From CALLCD01 sp039196965 (lineage in GTDB: Bacteria > Pseudomonadota > Alphaproteobacteria > Caulobacterales > Hyphomonadaceae), in assembly GCA_039196965.1 (NCBI GenBank), contig JBCCUK010000007.1, forward strand, positions 1 to 64,000: DNA of 64,000 bases, written 5' to 3'. The notes beneath the pieces were generated by a model. The model saw nothing but the letters and a program-made list of their open reading frames with translations, made no database searches and was not told where the DNA came from. Shown piece by piece: positions 52,398 to 61,683 of this stretch (the stretch's first letter is position 1; each line of letters opens with the position of its first letter). A program made the position numbers and the translations under genes.

Positions 52398-52607
52398 ATG
52401 GAACGCGAAGAGACTCTTCGACTAGAAGCTTATCTAAAAGAAAAACTCCATCCCGGACTCAGGCTGGTGCCTCGCGACAAGACCGATGACAGTGTCGAAG
52501 TTTATCTCGGTGCTGAATTCCTCGCCGTCGTCTACAAGGATGTAGATGAGGGCGAAACAGCCTATCAGTTTCAGATGACGGTATTGTCTGAGGATATTAG
52601 CGGCTAG
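52398..52607 (+). CDS. DUF3126-family protein
   Basis: 69 residues, from the ATG at 52398 (AGGGA upstream); a longer frame from 52221 would run through the end of cysE. It starts MEREETLRLEAYLKEKL and has DDSVEVYLGAEFLAVVYKD, the pattern of DUF3126. No signal peptide, no membrane segment, acidic. Function unknown. It seems specific to alphaproteobacteria and its place after cysE suggests a link to cysteine or sulfur metabolism, but this is a guess. Confidence 0.8.
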   Translation: MEREETLRLEAYLKEKLHPGLRLVPRDKTDDSVEVYLGAEFLAVVYKDVDEGETAYQFQMTVLSEDISG

Positions 52608-52685
52608 GATCTAAGGCTCCGCCGAAGACCAATCAGGAGCGCAGAGACTCTGAGCCAGCAAGCGAAATTTCTTTCAGGCGATCTG

Positions 52686-54053
52686 ATGCGCCATGTTGCG
52701 GTCATGTCGCTGTCGGCGAGTGTTGGTCTTGTATCAATATTCCTCGTCGATCTGGTAGATCTTCTGTTCATTGCACTGCTGGACGATCCCGCTCTTACGG
52801 CTGCTGTCGGCTATGCCGCAACGCTTCTATATTTCACCTTTGCCGTCACATTGGGGATGAATATTGCTTGTAGCGCCCTCGCTGCTCGGATGATCGGCCA
52901 GGGTGACGACGACGAGGCGAGAAAGGTTGCTACCAGTGCAATAGGCTTCGGCATCGGGGTGAGCGTTGTCATCGGTGGAACCGTCTGGCTGGCCGCCCCA
53001 ACCCTCCTTGGCTGGCTCGGGGCAGATGGCCGCACGGCTGAGGCCGCATCGAGCTACATCCGTATCATTCTGCCAGCTATGCCTATCGCCACGTTCGGCA
53101 TGATGTGCGGTGGTCTTTTGCGCGCCCATGGTGACGCACGCAGGGCCATGACGGTCACCCTTACGGCCGGTGCCGTGAATGCCATCCTCGATCCGATTTT
53201 CATCTTCGTCCTTGACCTCGGTCTGGAGGGCGCGGCCATGGCGTCCGTCTGTGCAAGGATTGCCACTGCGATCACCGCCCTTGTCCCGGTTGTGCGCCAC
53301 TATGGCGGCTTTTCGCGATTCAGCCTTAGCCGTCTCCGCCTTGATCTTTCGCCCATTCTTGGCATCACCGTCCCCGCTGTTTTGACCAATGTGGCAACAC
53401 CCGTCGGCGGCAGCATCATCGTGCGGGCCATGTCGCAGTTCGGCGATTCCGCCGTGGCGGGCTATGCAGTGATCGGGCGTCTGACGCCGCTTGCCTTCTG
53501 CGTCATCTTCGCCCTGTCAGGAGCCGTAGGCCCGATTATCGGACAGAATTTCGGGGCCGGTCAGTTTGACCGCGTGCGCGGCACTTTGAGTAAAGCCATG
53601 ATGTTTGCGAGTGCCTACACACTGCTCGCCTGGGGGCTGCTGATGGTTCTCTACGGGCCGATCGCTGACTGGTTTAAACTCAGCGGCGAGGGGCGAGATC
53701 TCGTTTTCTGGTACGCCGCTGCTGTCGCCCCGCTCTTTATTTTCAATGGGTCGCTTTTCATCTCGAACGCCGCTTTCAACAATTTGAAGCGACCCCTTTG
53801 GTCGACCATGCTTAACTGGGGAAAGAACACAATTGGTGTCGCCCCATTCGTTGTGGTTGGGGCGCATCTTGGCGGTGCTCCCGGCGTGCTGATCAGCCAG
53901 TCCGTTGGCGGCATTCTGTTTGGTGTGATCGGCCTGTGGCTCGCCTATCGCTTGGTGACTGGTTTTGAGAATGGAACCGTCGACCCTAATACGTCCTGGC
54001 GGCCATCGCTCATGCGGAACCGGGCAGAGCCTCATTTCCCAAGTCGCCAGTAA
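52686..54053 (+). CDS. MATE-family exporter
   Basis: 455 residues, 12 membrane helices in two halves, with the family pattern MRHVAVMSLSASVGL at the start, GLEGAAMASVCARI and GPIIGQNFGAGQFDRVRG. It would use a Na+ or H+ gradient to expel cations or drugs. The frame is open further upstream with LSQQAKFLSGDL, which looks like a real MATE N-terminus, yet there is no ATG, GTG or TTG there, only a CTG at 52650 with AGGAG 10 bases before it. The true start may thus be that CTG, or the ATG at 52686. Confidence 0.88.
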   Translation: MRHVAVMSLSASVGLVSIFLVDLVDLLFIALLDDPALTAAVGYAATLLYFTFAVTLGMNIACSALAARMIGQGDDDEARKVATSAIGFGIGVSVVIGGTVWLAAPTLLGWLGADGRTAEAASSYIRIILPAMPIATFGMMCGGLLRAHGDARRAMTVTLTAGAVNAILDPIFIFVLDLGLEGAAMASVCARIATAITALVPVVRHYGGFSRFSLSRLRLDLSPILGITVPAVLTNVATPVGGSIIVRAMSQFGDSAVAGYAVIGRLTPLAFCVIFALSGAVGPIIGQNFGAGQFDRVRGTLSKAMMFASAYTLLAWGLLMVLYGPIADWFKLSGEGRDLVFWYAAAVAPLFIFNGSLFISNAAFNNLKRPLWSTMLNWGKNTIGVAPFVVVGAHLGGAPGVLISQSVGGILFGVIGLWLAYRLVTGFENGTVDPNTSWRPSLMRNRAEPHFPSRQ

Positions 54054-54059
54054 TTCACC

Positions 54060-54074
54060 GGCGGTTTTACCGCC
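54060..54074. terminator. Small hairpin between convergent genes
   Basis: GGCGGT at 54060-54065 and ACCGCC at 54069-54074 with a TTT loop, just after the MATE stop and 22 bp from the GST stop. A weak bidirectional terminator is possible; no T-run follows. Confidence 0.35.
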
Positions 54075-54096
54075 ACTTCGATGGATAAGGATTGTT

Positions 54097-54783
54097 TCAG
54101 GTTGCCAGAGGCCCGCCTTCAACAGCTGTAGCTACGCCGTCATAGATGGAGAATCCCCGGTCGATCCAGTCGAGCAGCGGATCGCCCGCAGCAAGCGGCG
54201 GAACTTTTGCGACCGACTTGATCCAGACGAAGAAGGCGAGGGCGATATAGTCGCCATATGCCGGTGTGTCCCCATGTAGCCAGGGCCTGCCACCGAACGC
54301 ATCGCGCAAGGGCTGGATGGCGTCGCGCGCGTCCGGCAGGCGAGCCTCTCGGTTGGCGCTCATCTCCTCAAGGGTCATGCCGAACCTGGCTTCGCGGCTC
54401 TCACGGAAATAGTTGCCCTGATCCTCGGGCAGGCAAGCCCAGATATCGTGGACATAAATCGGGAAAAAGGCCGGAAATACCGCGCTGGAGACGATCTCGT
54501 CTATTTCGCGGGCGCGTGCTTCGTTTGCTCCATCTAGCAGGGGCGGCGTGTCGGGATAGGCCTGGTCGAGATATTCAGAAATTGCCCAGGTATCGGGGAC
54601 TTCCGTTCCATCTTCTTCTTTAAGAACAGGCACGGTTTGGGATCTGCCATCAAAAACCTTCGAGATGTTGGTGAAATTGAGCTTTTGCGGCTGGTATTCG
54701 AGACCCTTGCTGGCGAGGGCGAACTTCGACCGCCAGACAAAAGGGCTTTCCAAATGGGAGAGTTCAAAAAGGATGCGTGGCAT
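54097..54783 (-). CDS. Glutathione S-transferase family protein
   Basis: 228 residues. I start at the ATG at 54783 (MPRILFELSHLESPF) because the longer frame from 54921 reads through the end of the M48 gene. The N-terminal thioredoxin-like domain has SPFVWRSKFALASKGL and VPVLKEEDG, then an all-helical domain with GDTPAYGDYIALAFFVW. The first motif resembles LigE/LigF-like etherases and related GSTs. The catalytic Ser/Tyr is not certain. It begins 4 bp after the M48 stop, so the two are co-transcribed. Confidence 0.85.
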   Translation of the reverse strand: MPRILFELSHLESPFVWRSKFALASKGLEYQPQKLNFTNISKVFDGRSQTVPVLKEEDGTEVPDTWAISEYLDQAYPDTPPLLDGANEARAREIDEIVSSAVFPAFFPIYVHDIWACLPEDQGNYFRESREARFGMTLEEMSANREARLPDARDAIQPLRDAFGGRPWLHGDTPAYGDYIALAFFVWIKSVAKVPPLAAGDPLLDWIDRGFSIYDGVATAVEGGPLAT

Positions 54784-54787
54784 ACTG

Positions 54788-55762
54788 TCAAAATCCCCCA
54801 CTACGGTCACCGCAGCGGCGCTCATATTCGGCGACGGCGTCTGGCATCCAGCGGCGGAAGTTCTCTGCGCGTGTCTCTGACGCCGGATGGGTCGACATCC
54901 ATTCCGGTGGCCGCTGTCCACTGCCTAGCTCGCCCATACGTTCCCACAGCTCCGGTGCTTCGCGAGGGTCGTAACAAGCCCTGACAAGGAGATCTAAACC
55001 AATCTTATCGGCCTCTGTCTCATGTTCCCGCGAAAAGGCAAGGAGGCCACCCTGGGCCGCCATGCCGAACGCCTGCATAACCGCCCGCTGCTCTGAAATC
55101 GCCATATCGCCCAAACCCACGGCCACCGCCATCTGTCCGAGCTGGGTGATCCGTTGTTGGCTCATTCTTTCCGCGCCGTGGTGCGCAAGCGCGTGGCCGA
55201 TTTCATGGCCCATAATCACCGCCAGCTTATCGACATCGCGCAAATCGTCGTCCGGCTCGAAGGTGCCGTCAAAATCGCCTGCGACATCCATAATCTGTGT
55301 ATAAACAGCGACATAGCCGCCTGGCAGACAGAAGGCATTTGGCTGGTTTGATAGAATCACATTGTACTGCCACTCGAAAACCTCGGCGACCGGCGTAAAC
55401 TTGAATCCTTCCTCAAGAAGCTCCCCTTCCAGCTCTATCGCCGCCGCTTCAAGCCGCTCGCCGATCTCCCGAACCTCGGCGACGAGTTCCGGCGCGCCCG
55501 CCGGGCACTGACCGCCCTGCACGCAGAGCACATTCTGACCTTCGCCTTGAAGGATCTGGGCGTAGGACTGGAATCCGAGCTTTACCTCCTGATCCAGAGA
55601 CACCGTGTTCAGCTGGCTGCGGCCGGAAAACGGGACTTTCTGCTGGTTCGAAAACCAGTAGATCGCAAGGCCGACTATGCCGATGATCACAATGGTAAAC
55701 CGGCTGCCCAGTCCACCGCCGCCTCCGCCTCTGCGCGAATATCCCCGTCTTGGTCGTCGCAT
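54788..55762 (-). CDS. M48-family metalloprotease
   Basis: 324 residues. A basic, Gly-rich start (RRGGGGGG) and one membrane helix (about 20-40) anchor it. The zinc motif is HEIGH (IMGHEIGHALAHH, about 190-202) and a Glu ligand follows in SREHETEADKIGLDLL. Periplasmic M48 enzymes (BepA/LoiP type) act in envelope quality control. Normal length for the LoiP-like subgroup. It heads the two-gene unit with the GST and is divergent from the pqiA-like gene. Confidence 0.88.
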   Translation of the reverse strand: MRRPRRGYSRRGGGGGGLGSRFTIVIIGIVGLAIYWFSNQQKVPFSGRSQLNTVSLDQEVKLGFQSYAQILQGEGQNVLCVQGGQCPAGAPELVAEVREIGERLEAAAIELEGELLEEGFKFTPVAEVFEWQYNVILSNQPNAFCLPGGYVAVYTQIMDVAGDFDGTFEPDDDLRDVDKLAVIMGHEIGHALAHHGAERMSQQRITQLGQMAVAVGLGDMAISEQRAVMQAFGMAAQGGLLAFSREHETEADKIGLDLLVRACYDPREAPELWERMGELGSGQRPPEWMSTHPASETRAENFRRWMPDAVAEYERRCGDRSGGF

Positions 55763-55882
55763 AAACCTGTCGTCTCCACCTCAATCACCTTGGCAAGCTT
55801 ATCCGACCCGGCAGCTGAGGGGCAAGGATTGACCGCGCCTGATCTTCATGGATCGCTTGCTTTGTTCTGTAGGGGATGTGCC

Positions 55883-56377
55883 ATGAACCACACCAATCAA
55901 GATGATGCGCCGATACTCGCTCTGCCCGTGATCGATATTCTCGCCGAGTGGATGCTCTATGTCTCTGCCGCACTGATCACTGCAGGTTTGTTGCTGCCCT
56001 CGGTTTACCGCCCGAAACTGATCGGTGGAGACACTTACAATATCATCGATGCCCTCGCATCGCTGGCGAGTTCAGGTCTGTGGCTGCTCGCGACCATCGT
56101 ATTTGTCTTCTCGCTGATGTTTCCGCTCGCAAAAACGCTTATCGCAGCTGTGATTTTCAGGATTGGCAACCGCGCCTCACCGCGGGCCGCAAGCCTGCTC
56201 GGATTCCTTGGAAAATGGTCGATGCTTGACGTGTTCCTTGTCGCTTTGCTGGTCGCGCTGACACAGCTTTCAGAGCTGCGCAGCATCGAACCACGCTATG
56301 GACTCTATCTTTTCGCGGCCGGCGTCATTCTCAACAATCTTGCAACGGCGCGCCTCTCCATGGCACGAGTTTCCTGA
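55883..56377 (+). CDS. Paraquat-inducible protein A-like membrane protein
   Basis: 164 residues from the ATG at 55883 (AGGGGATG upstream); a frame from 55547 overlaps the M48 gene on the other strand and has no site. Four hydrophobic segments, with LLPSVYRPKLIGGDTYNIIDALASL and FSLMFPLAKT-like blocks as in PqiA domain proteins (the KxxxxG loop). It is half the length of E. coli PqiA, so one domain only. PqiA works with MCE proteins PqiB/PqiC in lipid transport, and none are adjacent. It is followed at 22 bp by an MBL-fold hydrolase. Confidence 0.8.
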   Translation: MNHTNQDDAPILALPVIDILAEWMLYVSAALITAGLLLPSVYRPKLIGGDTYNIIDALASLASSGLWLLATIVFVFSLMFPLAKTLIAAVIFRIGNRASPRAASLLGFLGKWSMLDVFLVALLVALTQLSELRSIEPRYGLYLFAAGVILNNLATARLSMARVS

Positions 56378-56399
56378 GGAGAAGAAAAAGGATCGACCC

Positions 56400-57065
56400 A
56401 TGGCATCGCCCCAATTGGAAATACGCATCGTTCCAGTCACGCCGCTTCAGCAGAATGCCTGTCTTGTCTGGGACAAGGAGACCAAGGACGGTCTCTTCAT
56501 CGATCCGGGTGGAGACGTCGACAAACTGATGGGAGCCGCCGAGCATTTTGGTGTTACCATAACCAAAATCTTGCTGACCCATGGACATTTGGACCATGCT
56601 GGCGGCGCAGATGAAATCCGGGAGAAGACAGGATGTGTCATTGAGGGGCCTCACAAGGATGACCAATGGTTGCTTGAGTCCCTTGAGCAGCAGGGCGCGA
56701 CCTATGGGATGACCGATTGCCGGAATGTTGCGCCTGATCGCTATCTTAAAGATGGTGACACGGTAGACATATGTGGCGTGGAGTTCGGCGTCAGCCTCTG
56801 CCCGGGCCATACACCCGGCCATGTCATCTTCCATAATCGGCCAGGGCGCTTCGCCTTTGTGGGAGATGTTCTCTTTCGTGGGTCAATTGGACGGACAGAC
56901 CTGCCTGGGGGCAATCATCAGGACCTTCTGAATTCCATCGTCACCAAGCTCTGGCCTCTGGGCAAAGATATGCAATTCATTCCCGGCCATGGCCCTGCTT
57001 CATCCTTCGGTCAGGAGCGCAAGGACAATGCATTTGTTGCCGATTCCGTACTTGCTGCGAGCTGA
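56400..57065 (+). CDS. Metallo-beta-lactamase-fold hydrolase (YcbL/GloB-like)
   Basis: 221 residues from the ATG at 56400 (AAGGA upstream). Zinc motif THGHLDHAGG (about 57-66), a His of CPGHTPGH (about 137-144), an Asp in GDVLFRGSIGRTDLPGG and a final His in FIPGHGP. This is the glyoxalase II type with two metals. It probably hydrolyses a thioester such as S-lactoylglutathione, though YcbL is distinct from GloB. It lies in line with the pqiA-like gene. Confidence 0.9.
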   Translation: MASPQLEIRIVPVTPLQQNACLVWDKETKDGLFIDPGGDVDKLMGAAEHFGVTITKILLTHGHLDHAGGADEIREKTGCVIEGPHKDDQWLLESLEQQGATYGMTDCRNVAPDRYLKDGDTVDICGVEFGVSLCPGHTPGHVIFHNRPGRFAFVGDVLFRGSIGRTDLPGGNHQDLLNSIVTKLWPLGKDMQFIPGHGPASSFGQERKDNAFVADSVLAAS

Positions 57066-57141
57066 ATGGCATCAATAGTTTGACTTCCGAAACAGTTTAT
57101 TCTCATTAGACAGTCGAATGAGCGTTGGGGTGTTTTAAGTC

Positions 57142-57537
57142 ATGTCTGCCGATGGAATTCTGGCCCTACTGGGCGACGATTTGCCGTTGATCCTAAGCGG
57201 CGCGGCCGTTTTTCTTGCGTTTCTAGCCTTTATAACCGCATGGCGTGCGCTGGTGCGGGGCGGGCGGGCTCGCAAGGAGCTTGCCGAACTTGCCAATACT
57301 GTGCGGGAGCTTGAGGCAGCTGAGCGCAAGATGGCTCTGGCAATTGAAGCTGGGCGAGCCGCCCCGAAAGCGGTCCCTCCGGCATCTCAGCCACGCGCGC
57401 CGTCACCAAAATCATCCTCTCCGCCGATGCCGAACGTGCCGCGCGTAGATACGGCCCAAACGGGAGATGGACCGCCAAACATGTTTTCGACCCAGCAGGG
57501 CATCAGTGATCTGACGCGCTACCGGAAGAAGAACTGA
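57142..57537 (+). CDS. Single-pass membrane hypothetical protein
   Basis: 131 residues, not recognised. One membrane helix (about 15-37, PLILSGAAVFLAFLAFITAW) is followed by a short coiled coil (about 43-70), then a Pro/Ser-rich linker (PPASQPRAPSPKSSSPPMP) and a polar end. The frame ends 6 bp from the convergent dapB. The type (TM, coiled coil, disordered linker) fits a scaffold or partner protein, but no function can be given. Confidence 0.65.
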   Translation: MSADGILALLGDDLPLILSGAAVFLAFLAFITAWRALVRGGRARKELAELANTVRELEAAERKMALAIEAGRAAPKAVPPASQPRAPSPKSSSPPMPNVPRVDTAQTGDGPPNMFSTQQGISDLTRYRKKN

Positions 57538-57543
57538 ACGCCT

Positions 57544-58356
57544 TCAGCTGAGCCCAAGCACATCTTCAATTGTATAGAAGCCGGGCGACTGGCCTGAGGC
57601 CCATTCGGCGGCTTTAATCGCGCCTTCGGCGAAAACGCGCCGATTGAGTGCAACATGAGAGAGCTTCAAAAGCTCCGTATTCGATCCGAAGCGCACTTCA
57701 TGCTCTCCGACAATGTCCCCCGTCCGGCTTGAGGCGAATCCGATCTTGCCGGGTTCGCGCTTGGCGTCGGTACCGTCATAAGGCGCAGAGCGAAGATTTG
57801 TGAGCGGTGCCCCACGGCCCTTGGCTGCGGCCTCGCCGAGCATCAGTGCCGTGCCTGAAGGCGCATCGATCTTGTTGCGGTGGTGTGCATCGAAAACATC
57901 GATGTCCCAGTCCTCTCCAAGCGTCTCGGCTGCAATGCGGGTGAGCGCGGACAGAAGCGCGACACCTAGGGAGAAGTTGCCGGCTTTGACCATTGCAAAG
58001 CGTTCTCCGTATTGGCGGAGCGTCTTGTCTTCATCGGCAGAGAAGCCCGTCGTTCCGATGATCACTGTCTTCACCGGTGTTGAGGCAAGTGCTTCAAGAG
58101 CCGTAAGCGTCACATCCGGCCGAGTGAAATCGATCCATGTATCCGAAGCGACTGTGGCCATTTCGACCGTCGTCGACGGCGTGACCGACAGATCCGGCAA
58201 TCCTGCCAGCGCACCGAGATCGGTTGAGATGTTGGGACTGTCTGCCTGTTCGGTGGCACCGGTGACGTTGTGATCACGGGCGATGGCCGCAGCGATAATC
58301 TGGCGACCCATACGACCAGCCGCCCCAGCGACTGAAATGGAGAGTTGTTTCGACAT
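57544..58356 (-). CDS. dapB: 4-hydroxy-tetrahydrodipicolinate reductase
   Basis: 270 residues from the ATG at 58354-58356. Converts HTPA to tetrahydrodipicolinate in lysine and diaminopimelate synthesis. The NAD(P) loop is VAGAAGRMGRQI, followed by IDFTRPDVT, IIGTTGF, and the DapB signature DIDVFDAHHRNKIDAPSGTAL with the catalytic HH and Lys. Length is normal. It is just downstream of dnaJ, with 44 bp between. Confidence 0.95.
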   Translation of the reverse strand: MSKQLSISVAGAAGRMGRQIIAAAIARDHNVTGATEQADSPNISTDLGALAGLPDLSVTPSTTVEMATVASDTWIDFTRPDVTLTALEALASTPVKTVIIGTTGFSADEDKTLRQYGERFAMVKAGNFSLGVALLSALTRIAAETLGEDWDIDVFDAHHRNKIDAPSGTALMLGEAAAKGRGAPLTNLRSAPYDGTDAKREPGKIGFASSRTGDIVGEHEVRFGSNTELLKLSHVALNRRVFAEGAIKAAEWASGQSPGFYTIEDVLGLS

Positions 58357-58400
58357 GGCGACGCTATAGCCAGATTTTTCCGGCAAATGCCAGCCGCTGC

Positions 58401-59561
58401 CTAATTTGGACGCGCCTCATCGGCATCGGTCAGGTCGCCCCAGAAGCGTTTGACCTTTCCAAGAAAGCCTTCGCTTTCGGGATTGCAGCCGGCCCCAGAG
58501 CAGTCGCAGAACTCCCGCAGCAGTTCTTTCTGCCTGGATGAGAGCTTGCGCGGCGTCTCAACAAACAGCTCGATAAACAGGTCGCCCGTGCCTCCTGAAC
58601 CACGAAGATTGCTCATACCTTTTCCACGCAGGCGCAGTTTCCGTCCGGTCTGTGCACCTTCCGGAATGGTCACTCGCGCCCGTCCGCCATCGATCGTCGG
58701 GATCTCGATTTCTCCGCCCAGCGCGGCTGTCACCATGGGCACAGGTGCCCGACAGTAAAGGTTCGGCCCGTCGCGTTCGAAAATGTCGTGCTCCGCCACA
58801 TCGATGAAAACGTAGAGATCGCCTTTTGGCCCGCCGCGGGCACCTGCTTCACCTTCGCCAGCGAGGCGGATACGCATGCCGCTTTCAATCCCTGCCGGTA
58901 TCTGTACAGCCAAGGTCCGTTCGTGCTGCACAGTGCCTGTACCAGCGCATGCGCCACAGGGGGAGGTGATAACCTGCCCGCGTCCGCCGCAACGCCCGCA
59001 TGTGCGCTCCATGGTGAAAAAGCCTTGTTGCGCCCGCACGCGGCCTGCGCCGCCGCACTGGCTACAGGTTTCCGGGCTGGTTCCGGGTGTTGCGCCTGAT
59101 CCCTCGCACGTGTCGCAGCTTATGGAGGTTGGGACTGTGATCTCCGCATCCTTGCCGTTGAAGGCTTCCTCTAGCGAGATATCCATGTCGTAGCGAAGGT
59201 CTGCGCCCCTTGCGGGCCCTGAGCGGCGTCGCCCACCGCCGCCCATAGAGCCACCGAAAACCTGACTGAAAATATTCTCGAAAATATCTGTCGGATCGCC
59301 GCCAAAGGGGTTTCCGCCGCCGCCACCCATGCCATTTTCAAAGGCAGAATGGCCAAATCTGTCATAGGCTGCACGCTTGTCCGCATCTGAAAGGATCGCA
59401 TAGGCTTCGCCAACTTCCTTGAATTTGGCCTCTGCTTCAGCGTCTCCCGGATTCTGGTCCGGGTGATATTTCATGGCAAGCTTACGATAGGCAGACTTCA
59501 GCGCCTTTTCATCGACGCCCTTGGGGACGCCCAGAATTTCATAATAATCGCGTTTCGACAT
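58401..59561 (-). CDS. dnaJ: Chaperone DnaJ
   Basis: 386 residues from the ATG at 59559-59561; a frame from 59699 has no support. It has a J domain with HPD at His33-Pro34-Asp35, a Gly/Phe-rich linker (about 70-100), and four CxxCxGxG zinc repeats (CDTCEGSG, CSQCGGAG, CGRCGGRG, CGACAGTG; about 150-215), then the substrate-binding beta domains. It stimulates the DnaK ATPase and hands on substrate. dnaK is not in the window. The C-terminal tail has an unusual CDCSGAGCNPESEG segment with extra Cys. Confidence 0.97.
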   Translation of the reverse strand: MSKRDYYEILGVPKGVDEKALKSAYRKLAMKYHPDQNPGDAEAEAKFKEVGEAYAILSDADKRAAYDRFGHSAFENGMGGGGGNPFGGDPTDIFENIFSQVFGGSMGGGGRRRSGPARGADLRYDMDISLEEAFNGKDAEITVPTSISCDTCEGSGATPGTSPETCSQCGGAGRVRAQQGFFTMERTCGRCGGRGQVITSPCGACAGTGTVQHERTLAVQIPAGIESGMRIRLAGEGEAGARGGPKGDLYVFIDVAEHDIFERDGPNLYCRAPVPMVTAALGGEIEIPTIDGGRARVTIPEGAQTGRKLRLRGKGMSNLRGSGGTGDLFIELFVETPRKLSSRQKELLREFCDCSGAGCNPESEGFLGKVKRFWGDLTDADEARPN

Positions 59562-59703
59562 GTAACAGCTTTCAAATGGAAGGCGTAACCCAAGTGGGGT
59601 GAATGGCCAGCAGTTGCAAGGGTTTACAGGCGTATCCTTAACACTGCGGTAAACGGGCAACACGGCTTGACGGACGCCATGTTGACCCTTCACGGTCAAA
59701 CAT

Positions 59704-61188
59704 ATGGGATTGGGAACCGCTCAACGCACTGGTTTGATTCTGGGGCCACTATTGGCGCTCATTATGCTTGCCCTTGGGGCACCTGAGGGGCTTGCCTTTT
59801 CGGCCTGGGCGACTGGCGCTTTGCTTGCCTGGATGGCTGTCTGGTGGGCGACCGAAGCAATCCCGATACCGGCTACGGCGCTGTTGCCACTTGCTGTCCT
59901 GCCGATCATCAATGCAGGCACCATCCGGGAAGCGGCGGCCGGGTATTCAAGCCCAATTGTGCTCTTGCTGCTCGGCGGTTTCATCATCGCCCTGGGAATC
60001 GAGCGCTGGGGGCTGCACCGGCGCATCGCGCTTGCAGTTGTCGCCATGGTGGGGGGCGGCCAACGGGGGCTCGTTTTCGGTTTCATGGTAGCAACGGCGG
60101 CGTTGTCCATGTGGATTTCCAACACAGCAACCACACTCATGATGGTTCCAATTGCGCTTTCGGCAGCAGCGGCGCTCAACGGGAAAGATGAAAAATTCGC
60201 ACTCGCGCTGCTGCTTGGCGTTTGTTACTCGGCGTCCATTGGCGGTGTCGCAACCCCTATCGGCACGCCGACAAATCTGATCGCGATCGACTGGCTGGAA
60301 CAGAATACCGGTGCCACAATAGGCTACATTCAATGGATGGTTTTCGGTCTGCCAGCACTTCTGCTGTTAGTGCCAGCGGCATGGTGGACGGTTACGCGGC
60401 ACCTATCAAAAAAGACGGATGCGGTTGAAGCACTTGCCGAAGTGCGCCGGCAAAAAGCCGCGCTTGGCGGTACGACGCCGCCTGAGGCTCGCGTCGCAAT
60501 CGTTTTCGGGACTGTGGCCTTCCTTTGGGTTTTGCGTGTGCCGTTACAACAATTAGCCGGGGGGGCATCGTTCGAATTCAGCCTGCTGTCTCTGCCCATA
60601 TCGATTGCTGTGCCGCCAATCCCTTGGCTCGAACGTCTCTCCGACATGGGCATCGCCATTGCCGGAGCGGTAGTGATGTTTCTAGTCCCGGCGGGCGGCA
60701 AGGCGGAGCGCCCGCTATTGACCTGGCCGGAAGCGGTAAAGCTACCCTGGGGCGTGTTGATCCTGTTCGGCGGCGGCATCAGTTTAGGACAGGCGATTAC
60801 GCGTACCGGTCTATCAGCCTGGATCGGTGAGCAGTTGTCAGCGCTCAGCGCGTTCCCGCCCATCGTCTTCATTGCCATAGTTGTGCTGCTTGTGATCTTC
60901 CTGACCGAGCTCACATCAAACGTCGCCACAATGACAACGCTTGCGCCCATCCTCGGCACTTTGGCTGTTGGCATAGGCACCGCGCCCGAGAGCTTGCTCG
61001 GACCAGCGGCCGTGGCCGCGTCCTGCGCCTTCATGCTGCCGGTCGCCACTGCGCCAAACGCGATCATCTACGCAACGGAGAAAGTCCCCGTTGCGACGAT
61101 GATGCGGGCGGGTATCCGCGTCAATCTGATCGGAGCGGTGGTGATCACCACCATTGGCTATTTCATCGCGCCGCTCGTTCTCGGCTAG
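59704..61188 (+). CDS. DASS (SLC13-type) sodium/dicarboxylate symporter
   Basis: 494 residues, about 11-12 membrane helices. Both signature SNT motifs are present: SNTATTLMMVP (about 140-150) and SNVATMTTLAPIL (about 405-417), with TPIGTPTNLIA and TAPNAIIYAT, the substrate and Na+ binding loops. The family moves succinate, malate, citrate or sulfate; the SNT type favours C4-dicarboxylates. The start at 59704 is close to the frame of dnaJ going the other way. It converges with the next gene by a 4-bp overlap. Confidence 0.9.
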   Translation: MGLGTAQRTGLILGPLLALIMLALGAPEGLAFSAWATGALLAWMAVWWATEAIPIPATALLPLAVLPIINAGTIREAAAGYSSPIVLLLLGGFIIALGIERWGLHRRIALAVVAMVGGGQRGLVFGFMVATAALSMWISNTATTLMMVPIALSAAAALNGKDEKFALALLLGVCYSASIGGVATPIGTPTNLIAIDWLEQNTGATIGYIQWMVFGLPALLLLVPAAWWTVTRHLSKKTDAVEALAEVRRQKAALGGTTPPEARVAIVFGTVAFLWVLRVPLQQLAGGASFEFSLLSLPISIAVPPIPWLERLSDMGIAIAGAVVMFLVPAGGKAERPLLTWPEAVKLPWGVLILFGGGISLGQAITRTGLSAWIGEQLSALSAFPPIVFIAIVVLLVIFLTELTSNVATMTTLAPILGTLAVGIGTAPESLLGPAAVAASCAFMLPVATAPNAIIYATEKVPVATMMRAGIRVNLIGAVVITTIGYFIAPLVLG

Positions 61189-61640
61189 GCCAACACACCG
61201 CGTTTCGCCATGGATCGGGCATAGAGAAACAGAGCGAGGGCGACCGCAACCAATACGCCGCTGATGATCAAGCCTTGTGTTCCCGAAAGTGCCCCGCCCT
61301 CAGTCAAGCCGTAATTATAGACGATTGATACGATAAGACCGGCGAAAGAGGCACCGAAAACAGGCATCGCGAACCGCCTGCGCAGCAGCAGAAGCGCCGA
61401 TCCGGCAATTGCGCCCCAAACGCCGAGCGTCCAGGCGAGATCCATCCATATTGGATAGGCATTCACATGGGCGATTTGTTCTGCTGAGAATGCTGCGAGG
61501 TATTCCTTATTGCTGGTTTGGATCATGGCGAAGTCATAGCACCCATAGGAGTTCCAAAGGGCGCTAAGGACACCCACGGCCCAAAGATGCCAGGGTGTTT
61601 TCACTCCGCTTTCAACTGCTGCAACCAATTTTTCCCCCAT
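61185..61640 (-). CDS. Four-helix membrane hypothetical protein
   Basis: 151 residues with four hydrophobic segments (about 18-40, 68-85, 92-110, 122-142), and a polar loop between the first and second (TSNKEYLAAFSAEQIAHV). Not recognised. It may be an inner-membrane protein of unknown role. It overlaps the convergent transporter stop by 4 bp. Confidence 0.65.
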   Translation of the reverse strand: MGEKLVAAVESGVKTPWHLWAVGVLSALWNSYGCYDFAMIQTSNKEYLAAFSAEQIAHVNAYPIWMDLAWTLGVWGAIAGSALLLLRRRFAMPVFGASFAGLIVSIVYNYGLTEGGALSGTQGLIISGVLVAVALALFLYARSMAKRGVLA

Positions 61641-61683
61641 ATATGTCTCAGGAGGACAGTCTAGCTTGAATGGCCGCTGTTTC

